A stretch of 31,741 nucleotides of DNA from an uncultured Gilliamella sp. (GCA_945291235.1 CALYQY010000018.1:1-31741), one strand, 5' to 3'; shown: positions 16,085-29,023, counted from the stretch's first letter. The notes: generated by a model from the sequence alone, not told the origin. Made by a program: numbers and translations.

Positions 16085-16833
16085 TGATTTGGTTAATTAT
16101 TGGATTGGGAATGTGTTTGGGAAGCTTCATTCATGTGGCTTACTGTCGTTTTAAGCCTATCTATTCAGGGTATGAATATTTAATTGCTATTTCTTTTCAT
16201 CGCTCTCGTTGTCCACATTGTCACAAACAACTTAGATTTTGACAACTGTTTCCTGTTTTTTCATGGCTATTACTGAAGGGACAATGCTGGGCGTGCAAAG
16301 GGAAAATTCATTATCGCTATATCGTATTTGAGATTTTATTTGCGGTTATTTTTGCTATTCTATTTTTGACAAAAGGCTGGACTTTAAATACGATTTTATT
16401 AATGATATTAGCGTGTTATTTTGTCTTATTGGCAATGATAGATCTAAAATATTATTTATTGCCAGATCTATTTACTCAACCCCTACTATGGTTAGGGATT
16501 TTAGCTGGCTATTTTAATCTGTTTGGCATTACGTTAAATAAAGCGATCACTGGCATTATTTGGGGTTATTTTTTATTAATTGTCCCTAAAGAATTATTTT
16601 ATTTGCTGACCAAAAAACAGGGACTAGGGCAGGGTGATGTTAAGTTATTGGCTGCTTTAGGCGCATGGATATCTTATGAAGATCTTCCCTTGTTGTTAGT
16701 TTTTTCATCATTTTTAGCTATCGTTTATTATCTTATTTTGCGTTATGGATTAAGTGATCAATCAATAACTGTAATTCCATTTGGTCCGTTTTTGTTAATG
16801 TCGGGTTATTTGATTTTGTATTACCATGTGTGA
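16084..16833 (+). pseudogene. pilD: Prepilin peptidase PilD with in-frame TGA
   Basis: Type IV prepilin peptidase, which removes the pilin leader and methylates the new N-terminus. Translation from ATG 16084, overlapping the pilC stop, gives the family N-terminus GLGMCLGSFIHVAYCR, then the zinc-binding region RCPHC...CWAC. Codon 53 (16240-16242) is TGA, where homologues have Trp in the L(R)xW...P(V/L)xSWL stretch, so TGG to TGA is the simplest origin. Beyond it the frame is intact to 16833: both catalytic aspartates are present (AMIDLKYYLLPD and GQGDVKLLAALGAW) with five or six TM helices. Read through, it would be 249 residues. Either a recent pseudogene, a sequencing error, or a leaky UGA. 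A shorter product from an ATG at 16366 would lack the zinc region. Confidence 0.82.
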
Positions 16834-17038
16834 GTTTTTTCAGTTATATACTGTTTTCAAAGCCGTTTTAATGTTTGATTGAAAATAGAGGCGTTTAACT
16901 AGTTTTAAATGTGAAACTTATAACTAAAATTAATAATCATAGTAAAATTAGTTATTTTTATTAAGAATGATATCGTATTATAGTGGCTATTAATTCGAGG
17001 TATAACTGGTAAATCAATTAGTCAGAAAGGAATAATTA

Positions 17039-18193
17039 ATGGACTCAATTACACAACTAAAAAATGAGATGATCTCATGGCGTCACTATATTCACTCTCA
17101 TCCCGAAACTGCATTTGAAGAAACTAATACCACTCAATTTATCATTGAAAAGTTGAAATCATTTGGTATATCAGAATTATACACTGACTTTGCACCCACA
17201 GGGGTTGTTGGCATCATAAAAGGTAATAAAGAAGGGCGGATGATTGCTTTACGAGCTGACATTGATGCCTTGGATATTACCGAAGAGAATAATATTGATT
17301 ATTGTTCAACAATACACGGAAAAATGCACGCTTGTGGTCATGATGGTCATACAGTAACGTTATTGGGAACGGCAAAATATTTGAGCCAGCATCGTGATTT
17401 TAGTGGAACGGTAGTTGTTATCTTCCAACCAGCCGAAGAAAACGAAGGGGGTGGCCGTGTAATGGCGGAAAATGGGCTATTTGATAAATTGCCTATTGAA
17501 GCAGTATATGGAATTCACAATCAGCCCAATATGGCATTAAATCATTTCTATATTAATCACGGTGCAATAATGGCATCTTATGATATCTTTGAAATTAATG
17601 TGACAGGTGTTGGCTCACATGCAGCGGCACCGCATCTGGGTAAAGATACAATTTTAACTGCAATACAAATCGTCAATGGATTACAAAGTATTGTGAGCCG
17701 TAATGCCGATCCTCTTAGCTCCTTAGTTGTCAGCGTAACACAAATTCATAGTGGTGATACTTGGAATGTATTACCTCAACAAGCTGTAATTCGAGGAACG
17801 GTTAGAGCATTTAGTTCCGATGTTCAGGACATGGCTGAATCAAGAATCAAACAGATAGCACAGGGCATCGCATCAACTTTTGACGCCAAAGCGGAAGTCA
17901 ATTATCAGCGCCGATATCCTGCTACCATAAACTATGCTAAGCAGGCGGATATAGCCATTAGCGCTGCAAGAAAAGTGGTGGGCGATGATAATGTAACGAT
18001 TGATCCTCCTCCTTCAATGGGATCTGAAGATTTTGCCTTTATGTTACAAAAGGTTCCTGGTGCTTATGTTTGGTTAGGTGCCGGGCAAGGAGCAAATTTG
18101 CATAATCCTGCTTATAATTTTAATGATGAGCTATTAACAACGGGTGTAAACTATTTTGTGCAAATTGTTTATCAAGAGTTAGGTAAGGGATAA
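17039..18193 (+). CDS. M20D-family amidohydrolase (N-acyl amino acid hydrolase)
   Basis: A 384-residue M20 metallopeptidase-family enzyme of the amidohydrolase/hippurate hydrolase subgroup, which cleaves N-acyl or amide bonds of amino acid derivatives. Metal ligands and catalytic residues are visible: HACGHDGH (Cys99, His101), QPAEENEGG (Glu133/134), GIHNQP (His160) and GSEDFAFM near the C-terminus. A dimerisation domain of about 110 residues sits in the middle, starting near VTGVGSHAAAPH. ATG 17039 has an AAGGA site nine bases ahead. No signal peptide, so cytoplasmic. It stands alone, convergent with ygfZ. The substrate is not determined. Confidence 0.88.
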   Translation: MDSITQLKNEMISWRHYIHSHPETAFEETNTTQFIIEKLKSFGISELYTDFAPTGVVGIIKGNKEGRMIALRADIDALDITEENNIDYCSTIHGKMHACGHDGHTVTLLGTAKYLSQHRDFSGTVVVIFQPAEENEGGGRVMAENGLFDKLPIEAVYGIHNQPNMALNHFYINHGAIMASYDIFEINVTGVGSHAAAPHLGKDTILTAIQIVNGLQSIVSRNADPLSSLVVSVTQIHSGDTWNVLPQQAVIRGTVRAFSSDVQDMAESRIKQIAQGIASTFDAKAEVNYQRRYPATINYAKQADIAISAARKVVGDDNVTIDPPPSMGSEDFAFMLQKVPGAYVWLGAGQGANLHNPAYNFNDELLTTGVNYFVQIVYQELGKG

Positions 18194-18208
18194 TTAAAGA
18201 TTTCATTG

Positions 18209-18242
18209 ATAGCTAGAACATATTTATCTATATTCTAGCTAT
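18209..18242. terminator. Hairpin between the amidohydrolase gene and ygfZ
   Basis: Perfect 10-base arms ATAGCTAGAA (18209-18218) and TTCTAGCTAT (18233-18242) flank a 14-base AT-rich loop. It lies 16 bases after the amidohydrolase stop. T-rich DNA follows, without a clean run. Likely a bidirectional terminator for converging genes. Confidence 0.5.
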
Positions 18243-18332
18243 TCTTATCAATTCAAATTGTTTAATTTTAATGAATATAAATTGAAAAATCGATATCGTT
18301 TTTAATTGGAATGATTAATAGCAACTAATTAA

Positions 18333-19211
18333 TCAATGAAAATTTAGCTTGCTTGTTGATTGTCCTTTAATTCTAAAGTCAGTATTGATATCTATACCAT
18401 TAGGTAGTACTACTTGTACATACACATCATGATTTTGATTAAGTTTTAGTGCTGCTAACACTTTCCCTCCTTCTCGCCAATTTCCTTCTATTTGATATTC
18501 TATCGTATCACCAATGATAGGTAGTACATCACTTTTGCCAGATAATAGATAAAGTCCACGTTTATTTGTGCCACGAAATTGCGCTCTAGCAACCATTTCT
18601 TGTCCGCAATAACAACCTTTATCAAAACTAATGGCATTATAGAGTTGTAAATTACACGCTTGCGGTAATAAACTTTCTGTATTTTCACTATCAATAATGG
18701 CATAGCCTGCTTCTAAATCAAGTTGTAACCATTTATTGCTTGGTTGTAAATGACTTTCAATAGGCTGTGGTGTAATGACAATGATTCGGGGTTGAGGTAA
18801 CATTAATTTAATATAAGTAGTGTCATTATCATTAACACAATTATCATCATTGAATTTTGATAGTATTTGCGCTGGTAATGCATCAGCCATAATCCCATAC
18901 ATATTTAAATCTTGTTCCTTTTCAATCGTCACTTTGGAAAAAATAGCATATTTTTTTAGTTCGGTAATTTGCTTTTCTGTAACACTTTTACGCAATAAAT
19001 AATATATCTCAGCACCGCGCATAAATAATAATAGATTACTCCACATTCTCCCTTTAGCATCACAATGAGCAGCAAACAATGCTGAGTGCTCGGAAAGATT
19101 TTTCATATCAATAGTCACTTGACCTTGTAAATATTTAAGATTGTCTTCTCCTGTCACTTTTACTAATTGCCAATCAGTAAGCGAGATAGGTTCCAAAGAA
19201 TAATTGCTCAT
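18333..19211 (-). CDS. ygfZ: tRNA-modifying/Fe-S maintenance protein YgfZ
   Basis: A folate-binding GcvT-fold protein needed for full activity of some iron-sulfur enzymes, including MiaB-type tRNA thiolation. The diagnostic motif KGCYCGQEMVAR is present, with Lys198, the key Cys200 and Gln204-Glu205 (E. coli K226-G-C228-Y-x-G-Q-E), followed by RGTNKRGLY. The N-terminal LKYLQGQVT and CDAKGRMWS segments are typical. At 292 residues it is about 34 shorter than E. coli YgfZ, mostly ahead of the motif. It stands alone between two plus-strand units. Confidence 0.9.
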   Translation of the reverse strand: MSNYSLEPISLTDWQLVKVTGEDNLKYLQGQVTIDMKNLSEHSALFAAHCDAKGRMWSNLLLFMRGAEIYYLLRKSVTEKQITELKKYAIFSKVTIEKEQDLNMYGIMADALPAQILSKFNDDNCVNDNDTTYIKLMLPQPRIIVITPQPIESHLQPSNKWLQLDLEAGYAIIDSENTESLLPQACNLQLYNAISFDKGCYCGQEMVARAQFRGTNKRGLYLLSGKSDVLPIIGDTIEYQIEGNWREGGKVLAALKLNQNHDVYVQVVLPNGIDINTDFRIKGQSTSKLNFH

Positions 19212-19482
19212 GATAATACCTTTTAGGAATAATATGTCGGGTTTAGATAAGACTTAAATAGACTTTTCCAAAGTGTATAGAAAAAACATAAAAATAACAA
19301 TAAAACACAAAAATTATATTTTGCGTTAAATTTTTTAACAATATGTTTTATATTGACTTTTATTAGCATTTGTTAACGCTGTTATCGTATAAAGAAAATT
19401 AATAACCTTATACAGTTTATTGATTTAATGTAGTAGTTAATGCAAAATAAATGACTAATTTGTAATATTGGAGGCAACAACG

Positions 19483-21201
19483 ATGGCAAAACTGTCAGGC
19501 GCAGAAATGGTCATTCAATCTTTGATTGATCAAGGAGTAAAACAGATATTTGGTTATCCCGGTGGTAGTGTTCTTGATATCTACGATGCAATTCATACTT
19601 TAGGTGGCATAGAGCATATATTAGTTCGTCATGAACAAGCCGCTGTACATATGGCTGATGGTTATGCTAGGGCTACAGGTGATGTTGGTGTTGTACTCGT
19701 AACATCAGGGCCTGGAGCGACCAATACCATTACTGGTATTGCGACTGCCTACATGGATTCTGTGCCATTGGTTGTTATTTCCGGTCAGGTAGCAAGTAAC
19801 TTGATTGGCAATGATGCCTTCCAAGAGTGCGACATGGTCGGTATATCACGCCCGATAGTCAAACATAGTTTTCTAATAAAAGACAGTAAAGACATTCCTG
19901 AAATTATTAAGAAAGCTTTCTATATTGCGTCAACAGGTAGACCTGGCCCGGTTGTGATTGATCTGCCAAAAGATATTGTTAATCCTGCAAATAAATATAA
20001 TTACCATTATCCTAAATCTGTCTCAATGCGTTCATATAATCCAACTATTCAAGGACATAAAGGACAAATTAAAAAAGCATTAACGACATTATTGGCAGCT
20101 AAAAAACCCGTTTTATTTATTGGTGGCGGAGTAATTAGCGCCGGTGCAAGTGATGCGATTAAACGTTTAGCCGAAAAATTGAATCTCCCTGTTGCGTCAA
20201 CATTAATGGGGATAAGTGCTTTTCCTGGTACAGATAAACACTATTTAGGCATGATTGGAATGCATGGGGTGTATGAAGCCAATATGGCGATGCATAATGC
20301 CGATGTAATATTTGCTGTTGGTGCCAGATTTGATGATAGAACAACCAATAATGTTGAAAAATATTGTCCGAAAGCAAAAATAATACATATTGATATTGAT
20401 CCAACATCAATTTCAAAAACAATTTCTGCCACTATTCCTGTTGTGGGTGATGCTAAAGTAGTGGTTGAAACGATGTTATCCGAACTTAATGAATTGCAAG
20501 CTGATCGTGATCTTGATGCATTAGTGGATTGGTGGAAACAAATTGATCATTGGCGTTCACGTCACTGTTTAGCTTATAGTCATGAAGGTGAAAGCATCAA
20601 ACCACAAGAAGCAATCGAAGTTTTATATAAATTGACTCAAGGTAATGCATTTGTCACTACTGATGTAGGTCAACATCAAATGTTTACTGCTTTGTATTAT
20701 CCATTTGATAAACCTCGTCATTTTATTACTTCTGGTGGTCTAGGTACCATGGGGTTTGGTCTTCCGGCTGCGCTTGGGGTGAAACTTGCTTTTCCAGATC
20801 AATGTGTCGTGTGTGTAACCGGTGATGGTAGTATTCAAATGAATATTCAAGAACTTTCTACCGCTTTACAATATGGTTTACCGGTTATTGTTTTAAATCT
20901 GAATAACCGTTTTTTAGGCATGGTTAAACAGTGGCAAGATATGATTTATGCTGGGCGACATTCTTGTTCGTATATGGAATCATTGCCTGATTTTGCAAAA
21001 ATAGCGGAAGCTTATGGTCATGTTGGTATGGTCATTACCAAGCGTGAAGATCTGGAAACAAAACTTAAAAAAGCCTTGTCAATTAAAGATCGATTAGTCT
21101 TTATTGATGTCATGACCGATGCAACTGAACATGTCTACCCAATGCAAATACGTGGTGGAGCAATGAACGAAATGTGGCTGAGTAAAACGGAGAGAACCTA
21201 A
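19483..21201 (+). CDS. ilvI: Acetolactate synthase III large subunit IlvI
   Basis: The catalytic subunit of acetohydroxyacid synthase, the first common step of valine, leucine and isoleucine synthesis. It uses thiamine diphosphate, FAD and Mg. Glu51 in [17 protein letters not shown] is the TPP-activating glutamate; the TPP motif runs from GDGSIQMN to NLNNRFLGM; domain order N-TPP, central FAD-binding, C-TPP is complete. The frame begins with TTG 19468, but ATG 19483 with GGAGG eight bases upstream is clearly the start and gives 572 residues, like IlvI (574). It overlaps ilvH by one base (TAATG). The roughly 270-base upstream region is very AT-rich, as expected for an Lrp-bound promoter, and I see no Leu/Val/Ile-rich leader peptide. 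Confidence 0.95.
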   Translation: MAKLSGAEMVIQSLIDQGVKQIFGYPGGSVLDIYDAIHTLGGIEHILVRHEQAAVHMADGYARATGDVGVVLVTSGPGATNTITGIATAYMDSVPLVVISGQVASNLIGNDAFQECDMVGISRPIVKHSFLIKDSKDIPEIIKKAFYIASTGRPGPVVIDLPKDIVNPANKYNYHYPKSVSMRSYNPTIQGHKGQIKKALTTLLAAKKPVLFIGGGVISAGASDAIKRLAEKLNLPVASTLMGISAFPGTDKHYLGMIGMHGVYEANMAMHNADVIFAVGARFDDRTTNNVEKYCPKAKIIHIDIDPTSISKTISATIPVVGDAKVVVETMLSELNELQADRDLDALVDWWKQIDHWRSRHCLAYSHEGESIKPQEAIEVLYKLTQGNAFVTTDVGQHQMFTALYYPFDKPRHFITSGGLGTMGFGLPAALGVKLAFPDQCVVCVTGDGSIQMNIQELSTALQYGLPVIVLNLNNRFLGMVKQWQDMIYAGRHSCSYMESLPDFAKIAEAYGHVGMVITKREDLETKLKKALSIKDRLVFIDVMTDATEHVYPMQIRGGAMNEMWLSKTERT

Positions 21202-21698
21202 TGCGATATATTTTATCAATTTTAACAGAAAATGAACCCGGGGCTTTATCTCGAATTATTGGTCTGTTCTCACAACGTGGTTTTAATATTGAAACCATTA
21301 CGACAGCACCGACAGAAGATCCGACCATGCACAGAATGACCATTCAAACAACAGGTGATGAACATGTCCTAGAGCAGATTCAAAAGCAGCTTCATAAACT
21401 TGTCAATGTTTACCGTGTACATGATTTAACCGAAGGGCCTCATGTTGAACGAGAAATTATGTTAGTGAAAGTGGCTGCTAAAGGGTCTGATGCACGAGAT
21501 GAAGTTAAACGTTGTGCCGATATTTTTAGAGGCTCGATTGTCGATGTTACCGCAACGCATTACATTGTTCAATTATCGGGTACAAGTGAAAAACTAGATT
21601 CTTTCTTAGCGTCGATACGTGAAACTTGTCATATTGTCGAAATGGTTCGATCGGGAATTATTGGATTATCGCGTAGTGAAAAAACAGCAAATCACTAA
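21201..21698 (+). CDS. ilvH: Acetolactate synthase III regulatory subunit IlvH
   Basis: The small subunit that activates IlvI and confers valine feedback inhibition. An N-terminal ACT domain (about 1-80) is followed by the C-terminal ALS regulatory domain. The valine-site residues known from E. coli IlvH are all present and identically numbered: Asn11, Gly14 and Asn29, so feedback control is probably retained. It has 165 residues against 163 in E. coli. The start overlaps the ilvI stop, so translation is coupled. No terminator separates it from the igaA-like gene 75 bases further on. Confidence 0.95.
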   Translation: MRYILSILTENEPGALSRIIGLFSQRGFNIETITTAPTEDPTMHRMTIQTTGDEHVLEQIQKQLHKLVNVYRVHDLTEGPHVEREIMLVKVAAKGSDARDEVKRCADIFRGSIVDVTATHYIVQLSGTSEKLDSFLASIRETCHIVEMVRSGIIGLSRSEKTANH

Positions 21699-21773
21699 AT
21701 AAAAGAATCAGATTGACCAATTTTATCAGTTAAATATAACTATAATAATGTTTCATAAGGAATAAGTCACAAA

Positions 21774-23483
21774 ATGAATATATTTGGTTTAATATTAGTC
21801 ATTCACATTTTGGTTTTGATCGTTTCGTCGATTAGAAAAAACTTCAAAAGTAACAAAAAAAAGAAAAAGTTAATTGAAAAAAACTATATTGTTGATCTTA
21901 GGCCTATTAGGCAATTGTCCACACTAGAAGAACGTCTTATAACACCTTATCTAAAAACAACAAAACATTTATCTTCAGAGGTAAAAGAATCGTCATTAAT
22001 AAATTCAGATGTAATATCAATATCTGGTAAACTAGTCAAACAAAATATCAATCACTATGTTGGCGAAACACTTTTCTATAAAATAAATAATATTGATGTC
22101 ATTATCCCCTATGATATGGATCGTTTTATCTTAGATGATAATGTGGCTGAAGTAGTTTTCACTGAAGATTATGCCATTGTGATTAGGTTAAATGATCACG
22201 ATATTCGTTATGCAGCGCATCAAAATATCATCAATGAAAAAAAATTAGAAAAAGATGATATGGAGTATTGGGCAAGTGAATTGTTTGATGTTCAACATCC
22301 AGAAAATTATAATCATAATCATGACAATGAGACTATAAACAATCGCATTGAAAATCAACAAAAATTTGGTTATGAAATTTTAATGACACGGCAAGAAACA
22401 CCGTTAGAATCAGCGTATCGGAATAAAAATAATAAAGGGATAGTTGCGGTATTTTTTTGCTTTTTAACAATTAATTATTTTTTAGATTTTTGGCAAAGTA
22501 ATGAACTATTTGATCTGTTTTTATTTGGCATAAATTTACTAGCAGTTATCTATTTTTATTGTCGTAAACCAAAGTCTAAAGTAAAAATTCAATTTGTTAA
22601 TCGAATAAGAGGAAAAGTTAAAAATAAAAACTCTAAAACGAAACAAATTACTGTTGGTCATAATTCTATTTTAAATTATCCTGATAATTGGCAAGCATAT
22701 ATTCCCGAACATACATTAACTAATGTTGAGCTTGATGTTACTTTTGAGGATAAAAAAATAATTCGTTATGGTTATACATTGTCAGTTTCGAAAGAGATTG
22801 AAAATTTTGGACCACCAAAGTTTGCGGGACGTAATTTATGGCTTTTTCTTGTAGGTATTATTTTGACATTTATTGTTTATGCAAAATCCAATGTTAAAGA
22901 TAATATCTTTTATATGTATCACTTTGCTAATCATGACCTGACAAGTTGGAATTTTGATGATAGTTCACAATTATTAACCAACAATCTAAAAGAGGGCGAT
23001 TGGGTAAATGTTACCACGGAAGGGGCACTTTGTGATAAATATAACAAAAAGGTGAATAGTAAGTGCGGAAAAGTAGAAATCCATAATCAAACCGATAATG
23101 TTTCTTTCTTCATTACGCTGAAAAATAATTTTTTTAACGAAACAGATAGCAAAGACCAAGAGGATTTAGAATCTAATCGGGTTTCGAATTCAACTTTTCA
23201 AAATAGTTTGAATAGCCAATCGGGGCGAGTCAATTTTTCTGGATTAGTCTCAGATATTTATTATCGAGATGATAATTCTATCTCAGGATTTACGATTAAT
23301 CCTGACATTAGATATCAAATTAATGAACAAGACAGGTGGTTACCCATTATTTTAAGTATCTCTTTATTTGCTTTTTTTGCATTAAGTACGATTTTTAATG
23401 GTTTAATTTTCATTTGGAAACGGATACAAAATCGAGTTCGAAAAAGTAAGATTAATAACTTTTATGCTAATCTTACAGTTTAG
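21774..23483 (+). CDS. igaA: IgaA/YrfF/UmoB-family inner-membrane protein
   Basis: A 569-residue membrane protein that I match to IgaA (YrfF; UmoB in Proteus), which holds the Rcs envelope-stress phosphorelay off by contacting RcsD. Topology agrees: an N-terminal TM (1-19), a cytoplasmic domain (RQLSTLEERLITPYL; VVFTEDYAIVIRLNDHD), a TM pair (222-262), a second cytoplasmic domain (YPDNWQAYIPEH; YGYTLSVSKEIENF), a TM (354-370), a periplasmic region and a last TM (522-545) ending in FNGLIFIWKRIQ. The periplasmic part is about 150 residues, against about 275 in E. coli IgaA (711 in total). One cysteine pair remains (Cys420, Cys431); the second pair is gone. AAGGA precedes the start. Family call is mine from remembered sequence. 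Confidence 0.72.
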   Translation: MNIFGLILVIHILVLIVSSIRKNFKSNKKKKKLIEKNYIVDLRPIRQLSTLEERLITPYLKTTKHLSSEVKESSLINSDVISISGKLVKQNINHYVGETLFYKINNIDVIIPYDMDRFILDDNVAEVVFTEDYAIVIRLNDHDIRYAAHQNIINEKKLEKDDMEYWASELFDVQHPENYNHNHDNETINNRIENQQKFGYEILMTRQETPLESAYRNKNNKGIVAVFFCFLTINYFLDFWQSNELFDLFLFGINLLAVIYFYCRKPKSKVKIQFVNRIRGKVKNKNSKTKQITVGHNSILNYPDNWQAYIPEHTLTNVELDVTFEDKKIIRYGYTLSVSKEIENFGPPKFAGRNLWLFLVGIILTFIVYAKSNVKDNIFYMYHFANHDLTSWNFDDSSQLLTNNLKEGDWVNVTTEGALCDKYNKKVNSKCGKVEIHNQTDNVSFFITLKNNFFNETDSKDQEDLESNRVSNSTFQNSLNSQSGRVNFSGLVSDIYYRDDNSISGFTINPDIRYQINEQDRWLPIILSISLFAFFALSTIFNGLIFIWKRIQNRVRKSKINNFYANLTV

Positions 23484-23517
23484 ATTGATTGTCGAAGATA
23501 ATTCTGTTTTCAAATTA

Positions 23518-23560
23518 AAGTTGATTAGATTGAGTAGCATTAAATCTATCTAATCAGCTT
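23518..23560 (+). terminator. Probable terminator of the igaA-like gene
   Basis: AAGTTGATTAGAT (23518-23530) pairs with ATCTAATCAGCTT (23548-23560), 13 bp with one G-T pair, around a 17-base loop. It lies 35 bases past the stop and ahead of the pyrG promoter. AATTAAAAC follows, with no T run. Confidence 0.5.
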
Positions 23561-23592
23561 AATTAAAACATCTGTTAAAGATAATTATTCAA

Positions 23593-23621
23593 TTGTGAGC
23601 AAGGTCAGATTCTGTTATACT
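23593..23621 (+). promoter_or_regulatory. Sigma-70 promoter for pyrG(-eno)
   Basis: TTGTGA (23593-23598) and TATACT (23616-23621) are separated by exactly 17 bases. It lies about 95 bases before pyrG, just after the preceding gene's hairpin. The best sigma-70 match in the window. Confidence 0.65.
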
Positions 23622-23693
23622 ATTTTCCCGTCTGATTTATCGTATATTGTGTTGCTTTTATCGTTTGAAAACGACGCAATATTGTTCTTATAA

Positions 23694-25352
<1,659 letters not shown>

Positions 25353-25374
25353 TTTTAAAGTTTTACATTTGTAA

Positions 25375-26703
<1,329 letters not shown>

Positions 26704-26738
26704 TTGAGTTTATAAAAACTGAATAATTGTTTAATAAG

Positions 26739-26766
26739 AAACGGTGACCAGTTCACCGTTTTTTAT
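26739..26766 (+). terminator. Rho-independent terminator of eno
   Basis: AAACGGTGA (26739-26747) pairs with TCACCGTTT (26753-26761) around the loop CCAGT. The stem runs into six T followed by ATTTTC. Confidence 0.93.
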
Positions 26767-26933
26767 TTTCTTTTCTTATAGAATAAGATGGCAAAGGTTG
26801 CGTTGATTTATGTTGTATTGTACTCTTTAAAGTTGGTATTTATGACTAATCTTTGATATCTATTGATATTTTATAATTTAGCCACATATAAATTTTTTAT
26901 AAATTAACTAACTCAAATTTATTTTTTCTGCTT

Positions 26934-27878
26934 ATGAATAATATTACGAATATGTCCCAGCCAAAAAGCAAATGGCAACTTTTTAACTGGCTATGTACCG
27001 GTAAACTTCCGCTAAATGAACTTTGGCTTAATCCGACTTATCGTTATAAATTTTTTTTTAGAACCTTATTTTTAAGTCCTATTACACTAAAATGGTTGGA
27101 TAAATTAAGACAATATCCATTACTTGGCTACTATTTTTCTTGCCAAACCAATTTACCGTGTAAATTACAAAGACCGTATTTATCATCAAGTTTGTCGCAA
27201 CAAGAGCGTTTTGATGCGTTAGCATATCACTATGATTTTTTAGCGAATCAGCCTGATAGCATGACTAAGGCTTTTTATAATCCTAAAACTCCTTATGTAT
27301 TGGCTAACCTAACAGTAAAAAATGAAGCTAATATTCAAATTGCGATTCAAGCGCGTAACAAGTTTGCTCGAGAAGGCGAAATAAGCCTTTATTTTTATGA
27401 TAATGACGGTATTGATTTAGCAACATTAACTTTTTCAATCATTCAATATCAACAAAAAACGACTTTATTTATTGCTGGGTTGCAAGGTACCGGTCATCAT
27501 GAAGCGCGAGTTCGGGTACAAAAAGCGACTAAGCAATGTTATGGATTATTTCCAAAAAGAGTCGCCGTTGAGGCAGCATTAATCATTGCGCATTATTTTC
27601 AGCTTGAGCAAATTGTGGCGGTTGGAAATAAAACGCATGTGTATAACAATTGGCGTTATAACAGCAGACAAGAACGTATTTTGTCTGATTATGATGATTT
27701 TTGGTTAACAATCGATGGTCAACAAGATGATCGTGAGTTATTTATTTTACCCACTGAGATTACACGTAAATCGTTAGAAGATATAGCAAGTAAAAAACGT
27801 TCTGAATACCGTAATCGTTATGCTTTGTTAGATCAACTCAAACTGAATATTGAAACACAATTAGCATCATTAATATAA
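26934..27878 (+). CDS. ybjX: VirK/YbjX family protein (DUF535)
   Basis: A 314-residue member of the DUF535 family (YbjX in E. coli, VirK in Salmonella and Shigella), linked by genetics to virulence and to resistance to antimicrobial peptides; the biochemical role is unknown. The family's strongest stretches are present: LPCKLQRPYL, AYHYDFL, FIAGLQGTGHHEARV, KQCYGLFPKR, LSDYDDFW and the C-terminal ASKKRSEYRNRYALLDQL. No signal peptide or TM helix is evident, so cytoplasmic. Neither ATG 26934 nor ATG 26952 has a clear ribosome binding site, so the start is uncertain. lysO follows on the same strand; in E. coli the two also lie within a few genes of each other. Confidence 0.85.
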   Translation: MNNITNMSQPKSKWQLFNWLCTGKLPLNELWLNPTYRYKFFFRTLFLSPITLKWLDKLRQYPLLGYYFSCQTNLPCKLQRPYLSSSLSQQERFDALAYHYDFLANQPDSMTKAFYNPKTPYVLANLTVKNEANIQIAIQARNKFAREGEISLYFYDNDGIDLATLTFSIIQYQQKTTLFIAGLQGTGHHEARVRVQKATKQCYGLFPKRVAVEAALIIAHYFQLEQIVAVGNKTHVYNNWRYNSRQERILSDYDDFWLTIDGQQDDRELFILPTEITRKSLEDIASKKRSEYRNRYALLDQLKLNIETQLASLI

Positions 27879-28023
27879 TATACTAAAGGTAATGATCATT
27901 TACCTAATGTAGTGTCAAATTATCAAAATTGATTACAATCGATATTCAACTTGTTGTTTATCGATTTTTTTAATTAAAGCTCAATAAAATAATTGTCTTA
28001 AATTAATTAGTAGGGAATGAAAT

Positions 28024-28926
28024 ATGTATTTTGGTATTCTAATAGCACTTGTGCCTTTGTGCATTGGTTATTTAATTAAATGCAAACAAGAAAAATGGAT
28101 AGCTAAAATTAACCAAATTCTAAGTTGGATGGTTTATTTTATTCTTTTTATTATGGGCGCAGAACTTGCTCATTTAGATAACCTTGCGACTAATTTGCAA
28201 AATATTCTATTTTATACTGCTATTATTTTTATCTGTACTTTTGGCGGGAATTTTATTTTTCTAATGTTATTTGACCTATTTTTACCGTGGAAAGCTTCAA
28301 GTGCCAATCAAACATTTGGTTCACGCGTAAAAATGATTTTAGAATCATTGCGTGTCTTTATTGCACTCGTTTTGGGGTTTGTAGTCGGACTTTTTCCATT
28401 GTTTGTATGGCAATATACCGAAAACATTATTCAGGTTGTATTAGTTTTTTTACTCTTGTTAATTGGTATTCAGTTAAGAAGTAATAATATTTCACTTAAA
28501 CAAATTTTACTTAACAAAGTTGGTATTGCAACAACGCTAATCGTCATTATAAGCACTTTTATTGGTGGAATAGTAGCCGCTTTACTATTAGATCTTCCTT
28601 TGCGTATAGGATTAGGTATGTCATCTGGATTTGGTTGGTATTCTTTGTCAGGCATTTTAATGACTGAAGCGCATGGGGCAATTATTGGCAGTGCCACATT
28701 TTTAAATGATATATTACGTGAACTTTTTGCCATTATACTTATTCCAACATTAATAAAACGGTATAAATTAACAACACTGGGTTTATGTGGTGCAACGTCT
28801 ATGGATTTTACTTTGCCTATGTTACAGAAAGGAGCAGGAATAATGATAGTGCCACCGGCTATCGTGCAAGGTTTTTTGCTTACATTGCTAATGCCAATAT
28901 TTATGACGTTATTTAATTATGGATGA
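28024..28926 (+). CDS. lysO: L-lysine exporter LysO (YbjE)
   Basis: A 300-residue polytopic inner-membrane protein of the LysO/YbjE family (299 residues in E. coli), which exports lysine and toxic analogues such as thialysine. About eight hydrophobic helices are seen. The second half carries the family's conserved MSSGFGWYSLSG and the LCGATSMDFTLPMLQ segment with an acidic residue in the membrane region. A GGGAATG ribosome binding region precedes ATG 28024. The upstream gap of 145 bases is too short for a lysine riboswitch, and none is seen; in E. coli the gene is controlled by ArgP. Confidence 0.88.
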   Translation: MYFGILIALVPLCIGYLIKCKQEKWIAKINQILSWMVYFILFIMGAELAHLDNLATNLQNILFYTAIIFICTFGGNFIFLMLFDLFLPWKASSANQTFGSRVKMILESLRVFIALVLGFVVGLFPLFVWQYTENIIQVVLVFLLLLIGIQLRSNNISLKQILLNKVGIATTLIVIISTFIGGIVAALLLDLPLRIGLGMSSGFGWYSLSGILMTEAHGAIIGSATFLNDILRELFAIILIPTLIKRYKLTTLGLCGATSMDFTLPMLQKGAGIMIVPPAIVQGFLLTLLMPIFMTLFNYG

Positions 28927-28994
28927 TAGATTATCCATTACTTGAGTCAAAAATCATATATTGATGAATTGAACAAAATTGCCTAGATTGCAAA

Positions 28995-29023
28995 TTGGCA
29001 ATATGATTACCTTATGTTACACT
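28995..29023 (+). promoter_or_regulatory. Promoter of the XRE regulator with flanking dyad
   Basis: TTGGCA (28995-29000) and TACACT (29018-29023) are 17 bases apart, 29 bases before the regulator start. The -35 hexamer is one arm of the dyad TTGGCA...TGCCAA (29023-29028), and another TTGCC lies at 28979-28983. This placement suits autoregulation by the downstream XRE protein. Confidence 0.5.

Noticed and set aside
16834..17038. Structure or small gene between pilD and the amidohydrolase gene
   Set aside because: AT-rich, with no hairpin with a T run, no credible frame and no clear promoter pair.
19212..19482. Possible leader peptide or attenuator before ilvI
   Set aside because: No short frame with runs of Leu, Val or Ile codons and no terminator/antiterminator pair; more like Lrp-type AT-rich control DNA.
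27879..28023. Lysine riboswitch before lysO
   Set aside because: The gap is only 145 bases and lacks the multi-helix aptamer; only a small dyad AGGTAA...TTACCT at 27887-27905 is seen.
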